The notes under the pieces are model-generated. The model was not told the DNA's origin, made no database searches, and saw only the letters and a program-made list of their open reading frames with translations. A DNA stretch of 64,000 nucleotides from Myrmaecium sp. VS I D KN 1 (Eukaryota; Ascomycota; Dothideomycetes; Valsariales; Valsariaceae): assembly GCA_019775845.1 (NCBI GenBank), contig JADQAV010000003.1, positions 186,001 through 250,000 on the forward strand. Reading direction: 5' to 3'. The position numbers were made by a program, and so were the translations under genes. This document shows positions 11,136 to 22,700 of the stretch, piece by piece; the stretch's first letter is position 1, and every line of letters starts with the position of its first letter.

Positions 11136-12136
11136 TGGTTTTTGAGCATTCGCTTCTGACGACGATTTATATTTCTTTTGTTTTCTTTTTTCTTTGTTAT
11201 CTCTCGGGTCAGACGATGATACCATGGGTTTTCCTTTTTTTTTGGGAGAAGGAAGGAAGGAAGGAAGGAAGGAAAGGGGGAAAAGAAAGGTACTAGGAAA
11301 GGAAGGAAAAGAGAGCAGGGCGCTCTCCCTTTTGGTTCTTACCGAAAATGAAATAAATACCATATGAAAGAAGAGTCCGAAACGAACAACAACGCTCATA
11401 TATGAGGCTCAATGCCTCGCGTCGCTTTGGCGATGCGATGTCTCATGTCTGGCGCTGACCTCCCGTCTGAAATGGGATCGTATGCGTGTGTGATGTGTGT
11501 CGATGGTCGAAGCGTGGTAGTAATTGGCTATCTAACTGCGTGTGTGGGTGTGTTCATGTTCCTAGGAACCACTCGACGTCTGACGTCTGGGTAGGATCGG
11601 AGGTGGTTGGCTGGTGGTCAGCGAGCGGGCGGAAGCGGATTCTTATAGAGCCGCGGGGCGCGGGGGGCGCGGGGGACAACCTGGAACCTGGTCCGGCTGT
11701 GTCTCGCTTGTTCGGGAAGGAAGGGAAAGGCGGGAAAGCGAAGAAACGGTATGATGTCAAGACACGTGGGTGTGGTTTTCGGAGGGCGGATGGGATCGTT
11801 CGGGGAGAAGAGTAAGTATGGAAGGATGAAATACATCATACTACCTTATAGAACGGTACGCATTGGCTGGATGTTTGTATGTACTAGGTAGATACATCCC
11901 GTCACCATCATCAGCGTAACTGCGATGAGGAGCGAAGTGATGTACCTACCCACCTACCTACCTACCACGATGAACGAGGAACGGGCGTCTTCGACTGCAA
12001 TCTTCCGCTCGAGACCTAGATGAAAATTCCTAATCCTACACACAAAAAGCGCGCGCGGCGGACGTCGGTTCTTCTACAACAATATCCGAAAGAAAAAAAA
12101 AAGAATTCAACAACACACAGCTGCTCCGTCTCCCCC
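11136..12136. other. Convergent intergenic region
   Basis: This 1 kb spacer lies between two convergent genes. It has a (GGAA) microsatellite at 11251-11274, AATAAA at 11352-11357 and CCTA repeats around 11946-11967. It probably holds both 3' UTRs. No convincing gene was seen. Confidence 0.5.
11251..11274. repeat. (GGAA)6 microsatellite
   Basis: Six perfect tandem GGAA units lie in the 3' flank of the rhodopsin-domain gene. Confidence 0.9.
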
Positions 12137-13670
12137 TCAGACGACTTCCAGAATCCCCTCGTCATCAGTCCGACACCGACGGTCCAGGATCTCAGACACC
12201 TTCTCACGAACGCCCTGCTTGCCGTCATGCTCCTGGAGGAAGCGCGCGAGCAGCTTCTCCCGCGTCAGATCGCCGTCGCGGATGGCAGCGAGGACGTCAC
12301 GCTCGGTCGGCAGGCCGAATTCAGCGTGGGGGTAAGCGTGGTAGACGGCGCGCTGGTTGGAGGCGAGCAGCTCGAGGGTGGGCTCGCCGGCGAAGAAGGC
12401 CTCGATCTGCTCGCCCGTCACCTCGGCGAGCGTGTTGGGCTGCCAGTTCGGCCGGCCCTTCTCCTTGCGCACGAGCCGGGCGGTGACGCCCTCAACGAAG
12501 TCCGGGTGGGCCATGAACTGCGTGGCGATGCGGTGCTCGTGGCGGAAGGCCTCGGCGATGTTCCACTCCCGTCCCAGACGCATTTCCCGAAGCGTGACTG
12601 CGACGGAGGTCGGGGACCGCTGCTCGATGGTGTCGATGGTGTTGGCGGCCCACTCGCTGACCTCGGCGTCGTCGCCCTTCTGGTACTGCCGTAGACGGTC
12701 CAGGATCTCCGGGACGGACTGCTGGTCCGGGGAGAAGCTCTCGTCGATGGCACGTCGGATCTTGCCGGAGATGGATGGACGGTCCGAGGGCAGCCCGGAG
12801 GCGAACTCCTCGATTGTGGAGTTAATCAATTGGTATCGCTCCTTTAGGCTAAAGTAGTCCTTGAACATCAACTCGCCCAACCGCGCTTCGAGATCCGGAA
12901 GGGAGGAGGAGTGAAGATAATGCGTAGCAACGCCGTGATAGCTGAGATCCCAAGGTTAGCATATGCTCATTTTGCAAAGGCTTTGCCTCACATACAAGGC
13001 ATCAACACCCTTCAACTGCGCGCTGGTCAAGGCAAGGTATGTGCCCAGCTGCCCTTCCATGCGCGGCAAGAAGAAGCTCGCGCCCACATCCGGGAAAAAG
13101 CCAATGGTCGTTTCGGGCATGGCGAAGATCGTGTTCTCCGTCGCGATGCGGAACGGCGCATGCACGCTCAATCCCACCCCGCCGCCCATGGTGATCCCAT
13201 CCATGAAGGCGATGTATGGCTTCATGTACGTTGCGATGTAGTGGTCCAGCTGGTACTCGAGAGCGAAGTAGTCCGCCGACTTCTTCTGACCTTCCGGCCC
13301 TTCGGCGTTCAACTTCGCCAGGGCGGCCACGTCTCCACCGGCGCAGAACGCTCGACCAGCGCCCTTCACCACCACGACGTTGGCCAGTTGCGATTTGGAC
13401 CATTCCTGCAACCTCGGTAAGATCTTGCGGATCATGGACCCGTTCAGCGAGTTCAGCTTCTTCGGTCGGTTCAATTCGACGGTGCGCAGGCCATATTGGG
13501 ATGCAAAGAGCACGTCGTCCGGCTCGTCGCCCGCCTGCTCCTTGAAGGCGTCGGTGGAGAACTTCTGGGAGGTGGTGAGCATCATAACCGGCTGGAGCTG
13601 CAGGGACGCTCTGGCAGACCTTCTGGTTCGCAACGAGAGCGGGATTGCAGACCTTCGCTCGCAGAGGCAT
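12137..13670 (-). CDS. 3-hydroxyisobutyryl-CoA hydrolase, mitochondrial (EHD3/mS47-like)
   Basis: The preferred model has exons 13653-13670, 12996-13597 and 12137-12941, giving 474 residues. The last intron is well supported (donor GTATGT, branch TGCTAAC, acceptor CTCAG). Crotonase-fold motifs are plain: VVVKGAGRAFCAGGDVAAL for the oxyanion hole, DGITMGGGVGLSVHAPFRIA, and FAMPETTIGFFPDVGASFFL with the catalytic Glu/Asp region of HIBCH. The ECH_2 C-terminal half follows. The enzyme releases 3-hydroxyisobutyrate from its CoA ester in valine breakdown; the yeast homologue Ehd3 is also small mitoribosome subunit mS47. The start is less sure: joining MPLRAK to LQPVMMLTTSQKF needs a 55-nt intron with a weak GTCTGC donor. 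The alternative is initiation at the double Met at 13585/13582. It is divergent from mitochondrial EF-Tu. Confidence 0.88.
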
Positions 13671-14419
13671 GATTGTCGTTCCTACCCGCGAGTGCCAGCT
13701 CAGCGGAGTCGCCGTGCGTCGGAAACAGGCTCGTAGTGACATGGAGATGGCAGGTGGAATGGAGGAGGTCGGTGGTTGGGCGCGGGGTGTAGGATGCAGT
13801 ACCTAGCTCTGGACGCAACCGAACCTCGGGGTTGCGGAGGCTCTCGGGGCGCGGGGGCAGCGACGATCGAGCGCGGCGGTGCGGGGAGGTCAATAACGGG
13901 ACGCGAGAGGCAGGTGGATGGGTGGTGCGGTGCGACGCTTGCTGCTTCGTCGAGATGTGACTTTCACCGTCGCGATGGAAAAAACGCTAGCTTGCCTGTC
14001 CGCAGCCTCAGGCGGATCCATCAGGTCAACTCCCAGCGGCACTAACGCCGCACCTCCGCGCGGAGATGTGTGTGCCTGATGACATCGCCTATAGCGCGGT
14101 CGATAAATGTCAATTGCCATTGATGCTTCTGTACTTTGCCCTACAATCCACTCTGCCGGCATCAAGTCCCCGATGACTGCCTATCGGCGGTGCCGACAGC
14201 TTCAATCATCGTGGACGTTCCCCGGGCATTGCCGGCGAGGTGATAGGTCCATCGAGAAGCTGCGGGGGGTCTGAGCGGCTATCCGGAGTCACGTGATCGA
14301 AGTTTTGCTTCCCGGCCACGCTAGGGCGAAGAAGAACTTGCCCGACCTCGACGACCGCCATCCACTCCATCTCACCTCCGTTTCCCTCTTTGCGTTGCCG
14401 ACTTTGATCTCGGTTCATC
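13671..14419. promoter_or_regulatory. Bidirectional promoter region, HIBCH/mS47-like and TUF1
   Basis: This 749-bp stretch lies between the start codons of two divergent genes for mitochondrial proteins. No TATA box of good quality is seen on either side. Shared regulation is an inference from the arrangement only. Confidence 0.5.
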
Positions 14420-15974
14420 ATGTCTACCTTCGCTAGAGCTCTTTGGCGGACCAGCCGCGCCTCCATGAGGCAGAGGGGCTGCAACCCTCTCCAGCAGGCT
14501 CTGGGCGTCCAGGGCGCTGGCAAGTACGTCGGCGCGGTCCGGAACTACGCTGCGGTCTTCGAGCGTAGCAAGCCGCACGTTAACATTGGTATGCTCGCTC
14601 TCTTCTGTGATGTGCGCGAGATCACCCATCGCTGACTCCATTCCAGGTACCATTGGCCACGTCGACCACGGAAAGGTTATACAGCTTTCTCGTTTCCTTC
14701 GATCGGACCCTATCTGACCCATTCCTAGACTACCTTGACCGCCGCCATCACCAAGAGACAAGCCGAGAAGGGTTTCGCCAACTTCCTCGAGTACGGTGCG
14801 ATCGACAAGGCCCCCGAAGAGCGCAAGCGTGGTATCACCATCTCCACCGCCCACATCGAGTACCAGACCGAGAAACGCCACTACGCGCACGTTGACTGCC
14901 CTGGTCACGCCGATTACATCAAGAACATGATCACGGGTGCGGCCAACATGGACGGCTCGATCATTGTGGTTGCTGCTTCCGATGGTCAGATGTATGGATT
15001 CCCTTCCCCCGTCCGGCGAAGAAGCGTGCTGACATACAGGGCAAAGGCCGCAGACCCGTGAGCACTTGCTGCTCGCCCGTCAGGTTGGTGTTCAGAAGAT
15101 CGTCGTCTTCGTCAACAAGGTGGACGCGCTCGAGGACAAGGAGATGTTGGAACTGGTCGAGATGGAGATGAGGGAACTGCTCAACAGCTACGGTTTCGAG
15201 GGCGACGAGACCCCCATCATCATGGGCTCTGCTCTGTGTGCGCTGGAGGGCCGCAACCCCGAGATCGGTGCGGAGAAGATCGACGAGCTGCTCAACGCCG
15301 TTGACGAGTGGATCCCCACGCCTCAGCGTGACACCGACAAGCCTTTCCTGATGTCCGTGGAGGACGTCTTCTCCATCTCCGGCCGTGGTACCGTCGCGTC
15401 CGGACGTGTCGAGCGGGGTGTCCTGAAGAAGGATTCCGAGGTCGAGCTTGTCGGCAAGAACGCCGCGCCCATCAAGACCAAGGTCACCGACATCGAGACC
15501 TTCAAGAAGTCCTGCGACGAGTCCCGCGCTGGTGACAACTCCGGCCTTCTGCTCCGTGGTGTGAAGCGTGAGGATGTCAAGCGTGGTATGGTCGTTGCCA
15601 TCCCCGGCACCGTTAAGGCCCACAAGAAGTTCTTGGTTTCCATGTACGTGTTGAGCAAGGAAGAGGGTGGCCGTCACACCGGCTTCGGTGCCCACTACCG
15701 GCCCCAGCTCTTCATCCGTACCGGAGGTAAGTGCAGCCCATCCTGCCCGTCATGAACGCACGTCGTCTAACGAGAAACAACAGATGAGGCCGCCAACCTC
15801 GAGTGGCCGGAGGGCACTCCCGACGCGGACTCCAAGATGGCCATGCCGGGCGACAACGTGGAGATGGTCTGCGAGATCCACAACCCGCTCGCCGTCGAGG
15901 CCGGTCAGCGGTTCAACGTCCGTGAGGGCGGTCGCACCGTCGCCACCGGTCTGATCACCCGCATTCTTGAGTAG
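14420..15974 (+). CDS. TUF1: Mitochondrial translation elongation factor Tu
   Basis: Five exons: 14420-14588, 14647-14675, 14729-14991, 15047-15726 and 15784-15974, all in phase. The first ~48 residues ([20 protein letters not shown]...) form an Arg/Ser-rich mitochondrial targeting peptide with [16 protein letters not shown] at its end. The G domain shows [16 protein letters not shown] (G1, spliced over three exons), [14 protein letters not shown] (switch I), [19 protein letters not shown] (switch II) and FVNKVD (G4). Domains II and III follow, with [20 protein letters not shown] and [14 protein letters not shown]. The protein carries aminoacyl-tRNA to the mitochondrial ribosome. It ends [12 protein letters not shown]. 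The 29-nt exon 2 encodes only the P-loop core. Confidence 0.96.
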
Positions 15975-17630
15975 AGAAAAGAAAAAAGACAAGAAAAGAA
16001 AAAGAAAAAAGAAAGTCCTGTCATCAAATCTCCTCTCTCCCCTCTCCTCTCACCATCCCATCCCCTTCCCTCCCTCCACACGCCGTGCGAACGTCGTTAG
16101 ATCGCGTATGATGCTATGTCCTGTATAACCACCGTTTTCTCTATTCCCCCCTCTTCCCCCTGCTCCCTTCTCCTCTTTTCTATCCAATTGTCTTGTTCCC
16201 TTGCTTTATCTTTATAAATTGTACATTACGCAGGCGTGGGGGAAGGGGCTGGGCTTGGGTTGGGGTTTGGACTTGGTGATGGTGGCGGTTGTGGTGGCGG
16301 TTGTGGTGGATGTGAGGAAGCCTGGTTCTTGTGATCTTTAGGATGGTTTTATATGGCGTTTAAAAATATATATATCTGAAATGCGCTGGTTGAACCAAGA
16401 AAAGTCATATCAAGTCTATGGCGTTTCGACAACCGCTATGTTGAAGAGGTGTCGTTGGAACGTGGATTGTTTTTTACGGATACTGATGGATCCTATTCCA
16501 TGTGCGTGTGCATCGATCTCTTTTCCCTCCTGCTGCTGCTGCTGCTGCTGGTGGAGGAGCACAGCGCGGCACGGGTGATCGTCGAGGCAGATGGAGTCTG
16601 GAGTTTGGTTGGTGGCTGGTGTTCGGCTCCTGTCATCAGTCGTTAAGGTTAAGCTTGAATATTAGGGCGCGGGGGCTAAGGAATCGGTCGATTGGGTGGG
16701 TGGGGAGTGGGGGGGCGTTCGAGCGGTCCAACATCCTAGGTATCCATCCATCCCAACGTTCATTCTTCTTCCTTCCAGCACTGAGGCAGAAGAGGTATAT
16801 AGTAGGTACTAACATGTCGTATCCTCTATGCCGAGGGAACGTTAGTACTGGTGAATATCTGAAGATGAACCTTCCCCTGCCTTTCGGGACCTGAAGGGTT
16901 AAACGGGGCTGGCTTGCTTATCCATCCATCCATGGATACGAACTGAACCCTTGCATTCCCGCGCGGGGAGGGAGGGGAGGGGGGCGGGGACAGGGCCCTT
17001 GTCTGTTTGGCTGTGATACGGTACGAGGTAGGGTAGCATGGATGGCAGAGCTGAAAGATGGGTTGATTACCCGTTTTCTGCGGATTCCTCATGAACTTTT
17101 TTTCTTTTCTGGTTTTCTTCAGGTCAGTCACAGAACCGTTCCAGTCCAGCGTTCACTATTTACGTTTTCCTTTCTTTTCTTTTCTCTGATCTCTCCTTCG
17201 TTGGTCACCGGTGGTTCTTTCCACTTTTTACCTTCCCTTACCTTCCCTTTCTTCACACCCTGCGACTCCGAGTGCAGCATCACCTGCAGCTCGCCTGAAG
17301 AGCCGACCAGTCCAGTCCAGCCCTGTCCGTCCAGCCAGCCAGTCCAGCCAGCCAGCGATATCGCGAGTGCGAGGTTGCTTATCGCGCAACAGGAGCAAGG
17401 CAGGCAGGCAGGCAGGCAGGCAAACAGGCAGGCAGGCAAGCAAGTAAGGTGCAAACCGCCGCCGCCGCACCTCTCGGTTTCCCGTACATACATACTTACT
17501 ACACTGCACATACCTTACCTTCTTTTCCTCACTACCTCGACCATGCGACTTTCCTCCCCCAACTAACTCCAGTCACTCGCTGCACTCCACACGTACACAC
17601 GCATACACACACATAATCCCCCCCATCCGC
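15975..17630. other. Intergenic region between TUF1 and the GH76 gene
   Basis: 1.66 kb. The TUF1 3' UTR probably lies in the purine- then pyrimidine-rich part up to about 16220. A CTG run at 16530-16551 and a CAGG repeat at 17401-17439 are simple repeats. The last 450 bp are pyrimidine-rich and precede the GH76 start codon. Small ORFs here are low in complexity and were not accepted as genes. Confidence 0.5.
17401..17439. repeat. CAGG/CAGGCAAA microsatellite
   Basis: An imperfect tandem array of CAGG units is interrupted once by CAAA. A related CAGC/CCAGCCAGTC array lies just upstream near 17305-17356. Confidence 0.85.
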
Positions 17631-19446
17631 ATGCCCACCATGCAGTCGTTACCGCGCGTGTTCGGCCGCCTGGCCATGCTGGGCATGTGTCTCCACCATA
17701 GCCTCGTCGGCGCCATCGCGCTGGACATCGCGGACGTCGGTGAGTTTTCCGTTCTTTTCCGCATCATCATCGTCGTCGACGGTGGATGATCGCAAGAGGG
17801 AAGCGCGTGAATTAACGGCTGAGTACCTGCGTAGAGAGCATCAAATCGGTCACCAGCACGATCGCCCATGGCATGATGAGTTACTACAAGGGTAATGAGA
17901 CGGGGCAGATTCCGGGTTTGCTACCCGGGCCGTATTACTGGTGGGAGGCGGGCGCGATGTTTGGGCAGGTGAGTGCGGTTTGCAAGGAGGATGTTGTCGT
18001 GTATTGCACGGGTTTACTGGTTGCTCACGTACTTACTCGTTCACTTCTGGCTTGGTGGTTTAGTTGATCGAGTATTGGTATTATACCGGCGATGCGACGT
18101 ACAACGATATCGTCACCCAGGCCTTGCTTTTCCAGGTCGGACCTAACGACGATTATATGCCGCCGAATCAGACCAAGTCCGAGGTAGGCGTGGCCCCTTT
18201 GCGGCCGAAACCATTTCGAACATTGCGATATGCGTAGCGACAGGCTGACCAGAAGAAAGGGAAACGATGACCAAACCTTCTGGGCGTTCGCGACGCTATC
18301 CGCAGCCGAGCTCAAATTCCCCGACCCACCGGCGGACAAGCCGCAATGGCTGGCGCTGGCCCAAGCCGTCTTCAACCAGCAGGTGAACCGATGGGACACG
18401 ACGACGTGCGGCGGGGGGTTGCGCTGGCAGATCTTCCCCTTCAACAACGGCTACGACTACAAGAACACCATCTCCAACGGCGGCTTCTTCCAGCTGGCCG
18501 CCCGGCTCGCCCGCTACACGGGAAACGCCACGTACACGGAATGGGCGACCAAGATGTGGGATTGGATGGCTGCTGGCCCGTTGCTGGTCGACCGCGGCGC
18601 CAGCTTTGAGGTTAACGATGGCTCCTCTAGCTTGAAGAATTGCTCCGATGCCGATCATATGCAGTGGACGTATAATTACGGCACCTTCATCGCCGGCGCA
18701 GCGTACATGTATAACTACGTAAGAAAGAAACGTCCCATCCTCCCTTAAACCTCACTCCACATCCCCTAACCCTTCTCTACCTAGACCGAAGACCCCATCT
18801 GGCACACCCGCCTCCTCAAGCTACTCAACGGCACCGCCGTCTTCTTCCCCACCAACCTCGGCGACGGCACCGCCAGCACCGCCAACGGCCTCATCATGTC
18901 CGAAGTCTCCTGCGAAGCCAACCAGAAATGCAACTACGACCAACCCTCCTTCAAAGCCTACCTCGCCCGCTGGCTCGCCACCGCCATGCAGCTCGTCCCG
19001 GACACCGCCTCCTGGATCTGGCCCCGCCTCCAAGCCTCCGCCCGCGGCGCCGCCGCTCAATGCTCCGGCGGCGCCGACGGCACCACCTGCGGTCGGCGTT
19101 GGTATCAGGATACCTGGGATGGTACGTTTCCCTTTCCCCCCCTTTTCCCCGGGGCCTTCAGCTAATCCTCCTGCCGCGTGGCGCAGGCACCTCCGGCGTC
19201 GGCGAGCAAATGAGCGCGCTCAGCGTCATCCAGGCGTTGACGATTCTGACGAAACCCGCGCCGGTGGATGGCGACTCGGGCGGAACGAGTCCGGGAAACC
19301 CTGGTGCGGGCACGGGTGCGGGGGTTCAGAGCGACGATCCGTTTTTTGTCCAAGGACCCAGTCGACGGGAGAAGATGGGGGCGGCGGTGGTGACGGTGGT
19401 GATGGTGCTTTTCATGGGGTGCGGGGGGTGGTTTATGGTTTTGTGA
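17631..19446 (+). CDS. GPI-anchored GH76 mannan endo-1,6-alpha-mannosidase, DFG5/DCW1 family
   Basis: Six exons: 17631-17739, 17835-17968, 18064-18183, 18260-18718, 18785-19121 and 19187-19446, giving 472 residues; a second in-frame ATG lies at 17640. The N terminus is a signal peptide ([17 protein letters not shown]). GH76 hallmarks include [37 protein letters not shown] with the Asp-Asp pair, [30 protein letters not shown] and [20 protein letters not shown]. The C terminus is a Ser/Gly linker followed by a hydrophobic tail ([15 protein letters not shown]), as in GPI-anchored proteins. The yeast relatives Dfg5 and Dcw1 are thought to trim the GPI glycan of wall mannoproteins and link them to wall glucan; at least one of the pair is essential. 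It acts at the plasma membrane and wall. Confidence 0.93.
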
Positions 19447-19530
19447 TGGAGAGGAGAGAGGGGGAGGCGTTCTTTGATTCTGGGTTTTTTTTGGTTTGGA
19501 AACGGGTCGGATGTGGGCAAGGTCATTCAA

Positions 19531-19557
19531 GGTTAGGGTCAGGGTCAGGGTCAGGGG
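19531..19557. repeat. GGGTCA tandem repeat in the 3' flank of the GH76 gene
   Basis: A TTAGGG word is followed by three GGGTCA-type units. It lies in the 287-bp spacer between the convergent GH76 and TRM3 genes. Confidence 0.8.
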
Positions 19558-19733
19558 AGCAAGGAGTTTTTTTTTTCGTTTCTTTTAGTCTGTATTCCAT
19601 GGCTTTGGGGTTTGGATTGGGAAAAGAAAAACAGGGACAGACCGAACTTCCTTTCTTTTGGTCTACAACGGGAATCCCAACCCACTCAATCAATCAACCA
19701 CTCAACCCAACCCAACCCCATCCCCTCTCCTCT

Positions 19734-22700
19734 CTACCCCCCATGCTGCCTCCTCCACTCAAACAACGCGATCGCCGCCGCCGTCTGCACATTCAACGAC
19801 CTCGTGCACCCCCACTGCCTCACCTCCACACACCCATCACACTCCGCCAACACGTTCGCGGGGATGCCCTCGCGCTCACTCCCCATGACCAACACCAACC
19901 GTCTCGGCAACCTTGTCCCCTCCTCCCCCAGCATGCAACTCCGATCCGTCTGCTCGACCCCCCACACCGCGTAGCCCTCGCGCTTGATGTCACGCAGCCA
20001 GACGGGCAGCGCCGCCGGCGCGAGCGCCCGGAGGGCCAGGTGGCGGTGGGAGGACACGGCGAGGGCGGTGAAGGAGCGGTCCGTGAGGAGGCTGAGGGAG
20101 GGGAGGTGCAGGGTGGAGACGCGGAATACTTCGGCGAGGCGGGAGAGCCCGCCGAGGTTGGTGGGGTTGGTGAGGAGGGTGCCGATGAGGTGGAGGGATG
20201 GGGGGGAGGAGGAGGGGGAGGTGGGGTTGGGGGGGAGGGGGGAGGGCTGCTTCCAGGGGAGGCCTTTGGTTTGGAGGGGGATTGGGATTGATGTGGGAGG
20301 GGGGGTGGGGGAGGGGGGGGAGATGGCTGTGTCTTCGTCGTCGGGGGCAGTGGGAGGGGAGGGGGAGGCGGTGCCGAGGGGCAGGGCCGGGACCGACGGG
20401 CTCGCGATGGCGGGGAGGTGGTGGAAGTCCTCGGTCGTGAGGAGGGGCGGCTCGCGCGGCTCGATGCGGAGGTAGCCGCCCTGGAAGAGGTGGGCGAGGT
20501 GGTGGTCGCGGATCGGGTCGAGCCACTCGAGCAGCCGGGCGGCCGGCGGGGCGAGATACCGGTCCAGGTGGCGGATGTGATCGGTCAGGGCGGCGAAGCC
20601 CGGGTTGTCGAGCAGGGCGGGCCAGGCTCCCCGTGGCCGTTTTTCCGCCTCCGCCCAGAGGATCGGGAAGGACCAGTGGGCTTCGTGGCGGATGACGATC
20701 TTGGGGCTGGCGGCGAGCGGGATGAGGAGCGTCATGAGGCGGAGGGCGAACGCTTCCGTCGTGTCCGGCAGCCGCGCGACCATCACGGCGATCTTCATCA
20801 CCGAGGCGATGTGCTTCGGGTTCGAGTGGTCGCGCGTCGCGAGCAGGTCGAGGACGAGGCCGCGCCGGTCGGGTCGTTGCAGGAAGATGCGCGCCAGGAT
20901 CCACTCGAGCACGTAGCGGTACCGCGGCATGGGCTCGAGGGCGAGCACGTGGAAGAACGCGTCGATGTAGGCGGTCACCTGCGTCTCGGGCGCGTCCGCG
21001 ATCGCGAGCTCCAGCAGGAGCAGCATCATCTGCAGCTGCAGCGTGGACTTCCACTTGCTGGCGATCGGCACCGGCGGCGTTTGCGCCGTCCACGGAGCGA
21101 GGAGCTCGTCCATGATCCGACGTCCGCAGGCGGCGTCTTCGCGTCGGAACCGGTTGATCACGTCTAGGATGCACGCGTGCCCATAGCTCTCGCGACGGCC
21201 GTAATAGGTCTCGTAGCACCGGTGTGGCACGATTTCCTCCAGCTTGCCTGCCATGACCGCCTCGAACAGGAACTCCAGCTTCGCGGAAGGAGGCTTGCTG
21301 GCCATCCGGATGACGAACTCATCGAGCGGAAGGACGCTGGCGGTTTGAGGGACGGCGAAATAGGCTTCCCTGATCGCCTGGGCGAGCGGTGACCAGATGA
21401 AGATCCGGCTCTCGGACATCTTTTGAAGGCTGAGCATGACCGTGTTCAGTCTTGCGGCCAGTTGGGGGTCCGAGGAGGTGTTTGTATCCTTCGCGCAGAG
21501 TTGAATGCACAGAGGATGGAAGAAGATGCCGGGAAGTAGCATGAGGGCATCCTTTGGGTAGTCCTGGATCTCGACCTCTTCCCAGATCGCATCGAGCATG
21601 GTGTACAGCGCCTCTGGATCTACACTATCAACGCTGCTGTGGTCAAGCACCCCACGCAGGTCAATGCAGGCCTTGATGACCCCATCCCCTCGCAAGCACT
21701 GATGTTTCGATTCGTGCAAAGCATTTACCATGCTTTCTAAGGAGGTATGCGACGGCTTCGTGGTCTCTACAGCATCAGAGGATCCGCTGCGTCCGACTGA
21801 AGTATCCGAGAGAAGGTTTGTGGGACTCTGGACACGATCGAACGCTCTCCGTAATTGCTTATAGCCATGGATCCCTTCCATAGATTCCGCTGGTACAGTC
21901 GAAAGCTCTGTGAGCTGCGTGCAGTACGTGATGCAGAGATCTCTCACGGCGTCCGGAAGGCCCGTACGTGCCGCAACAGCTACGGCACGCTCAACCTCAG
22001 CGGCTTCGAGACATCGGTCTGAACCCAGCCCTTTGACCAGCCCTTCCAGCATGTATGCAGCTGCATCTGGAAACAGGTTGCCACCCTGCTGCCCGATGTA
22101 TTCCAGGATGTCTCGCGTCGCTGTTCTCTTATCTTCCAACGAAGGTAAATTCTGTAGCAACCTCTGAAGAAATCGCGAGAGGCTCTCGCCATGTTCGCAC
22201 GTCACACGGCCGCGCGACCTCCGCAGGCCCGCCGTGAAAAGAAAGCCCTGGGAGACCCAAGGGAGGAAATATCCGCTCAGGAAATCCTGTCGTGCCGGAT
22301 ACGGGATCTGTGCGAGGTCGAAGTGGTCCAGCGTCCACGTGCCGACGACTTTGCGGATGCTGTCTTGGATCCCGGGCATCAGGGCCGCCGACAGCAGGGT
22401 CAGGAACCAGGAATGGTGCACCTTGGAGCTGGGAGGCGCGAGCGATCCCATGTCTCCCCGGCATTCTTCGACCTGGTTCAGATACCGGCCGAGGACGACG
22501 GTGTCGAACACGGTGCAGTATTTGGTGTACTGTTCCTCATAGAGAGAGCGCTGCGAGACGTCCAGCTGCATACTCTCGGTGCGGACGTCCTCCTGGACTA
22601 ACTGGATGGACATATGCAAGATGTGTAGACAATATTTACGTTGCTCTGACAGACCGTTCAGCAAGCCTTGCCGGAGGAAGGACCAGTAAGCATCCTGCTT

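Noticed and set aside
17401-17439. Tandem CAGG units considered as a CRISPR-like array
   Set aside because: Four-base units without spacers; a eukaryotic microsatellite.
19531-19557. TTAGGG-GGGTCA run considered as interstitial telomere sequence
   Set aside because: Only one true TTAGGG; the other units are GGGTCA, and the array is very short and flanked by ordinary gene ends.
19990-21219. A 409-codon open frame on the - strand
   Set aside because: It overlaps the TRM3 SpoU/C-terminal coding region in another frame and is an Arg/Pro-rich product of high GC third positions; TRM3 carries the conserved motifs.
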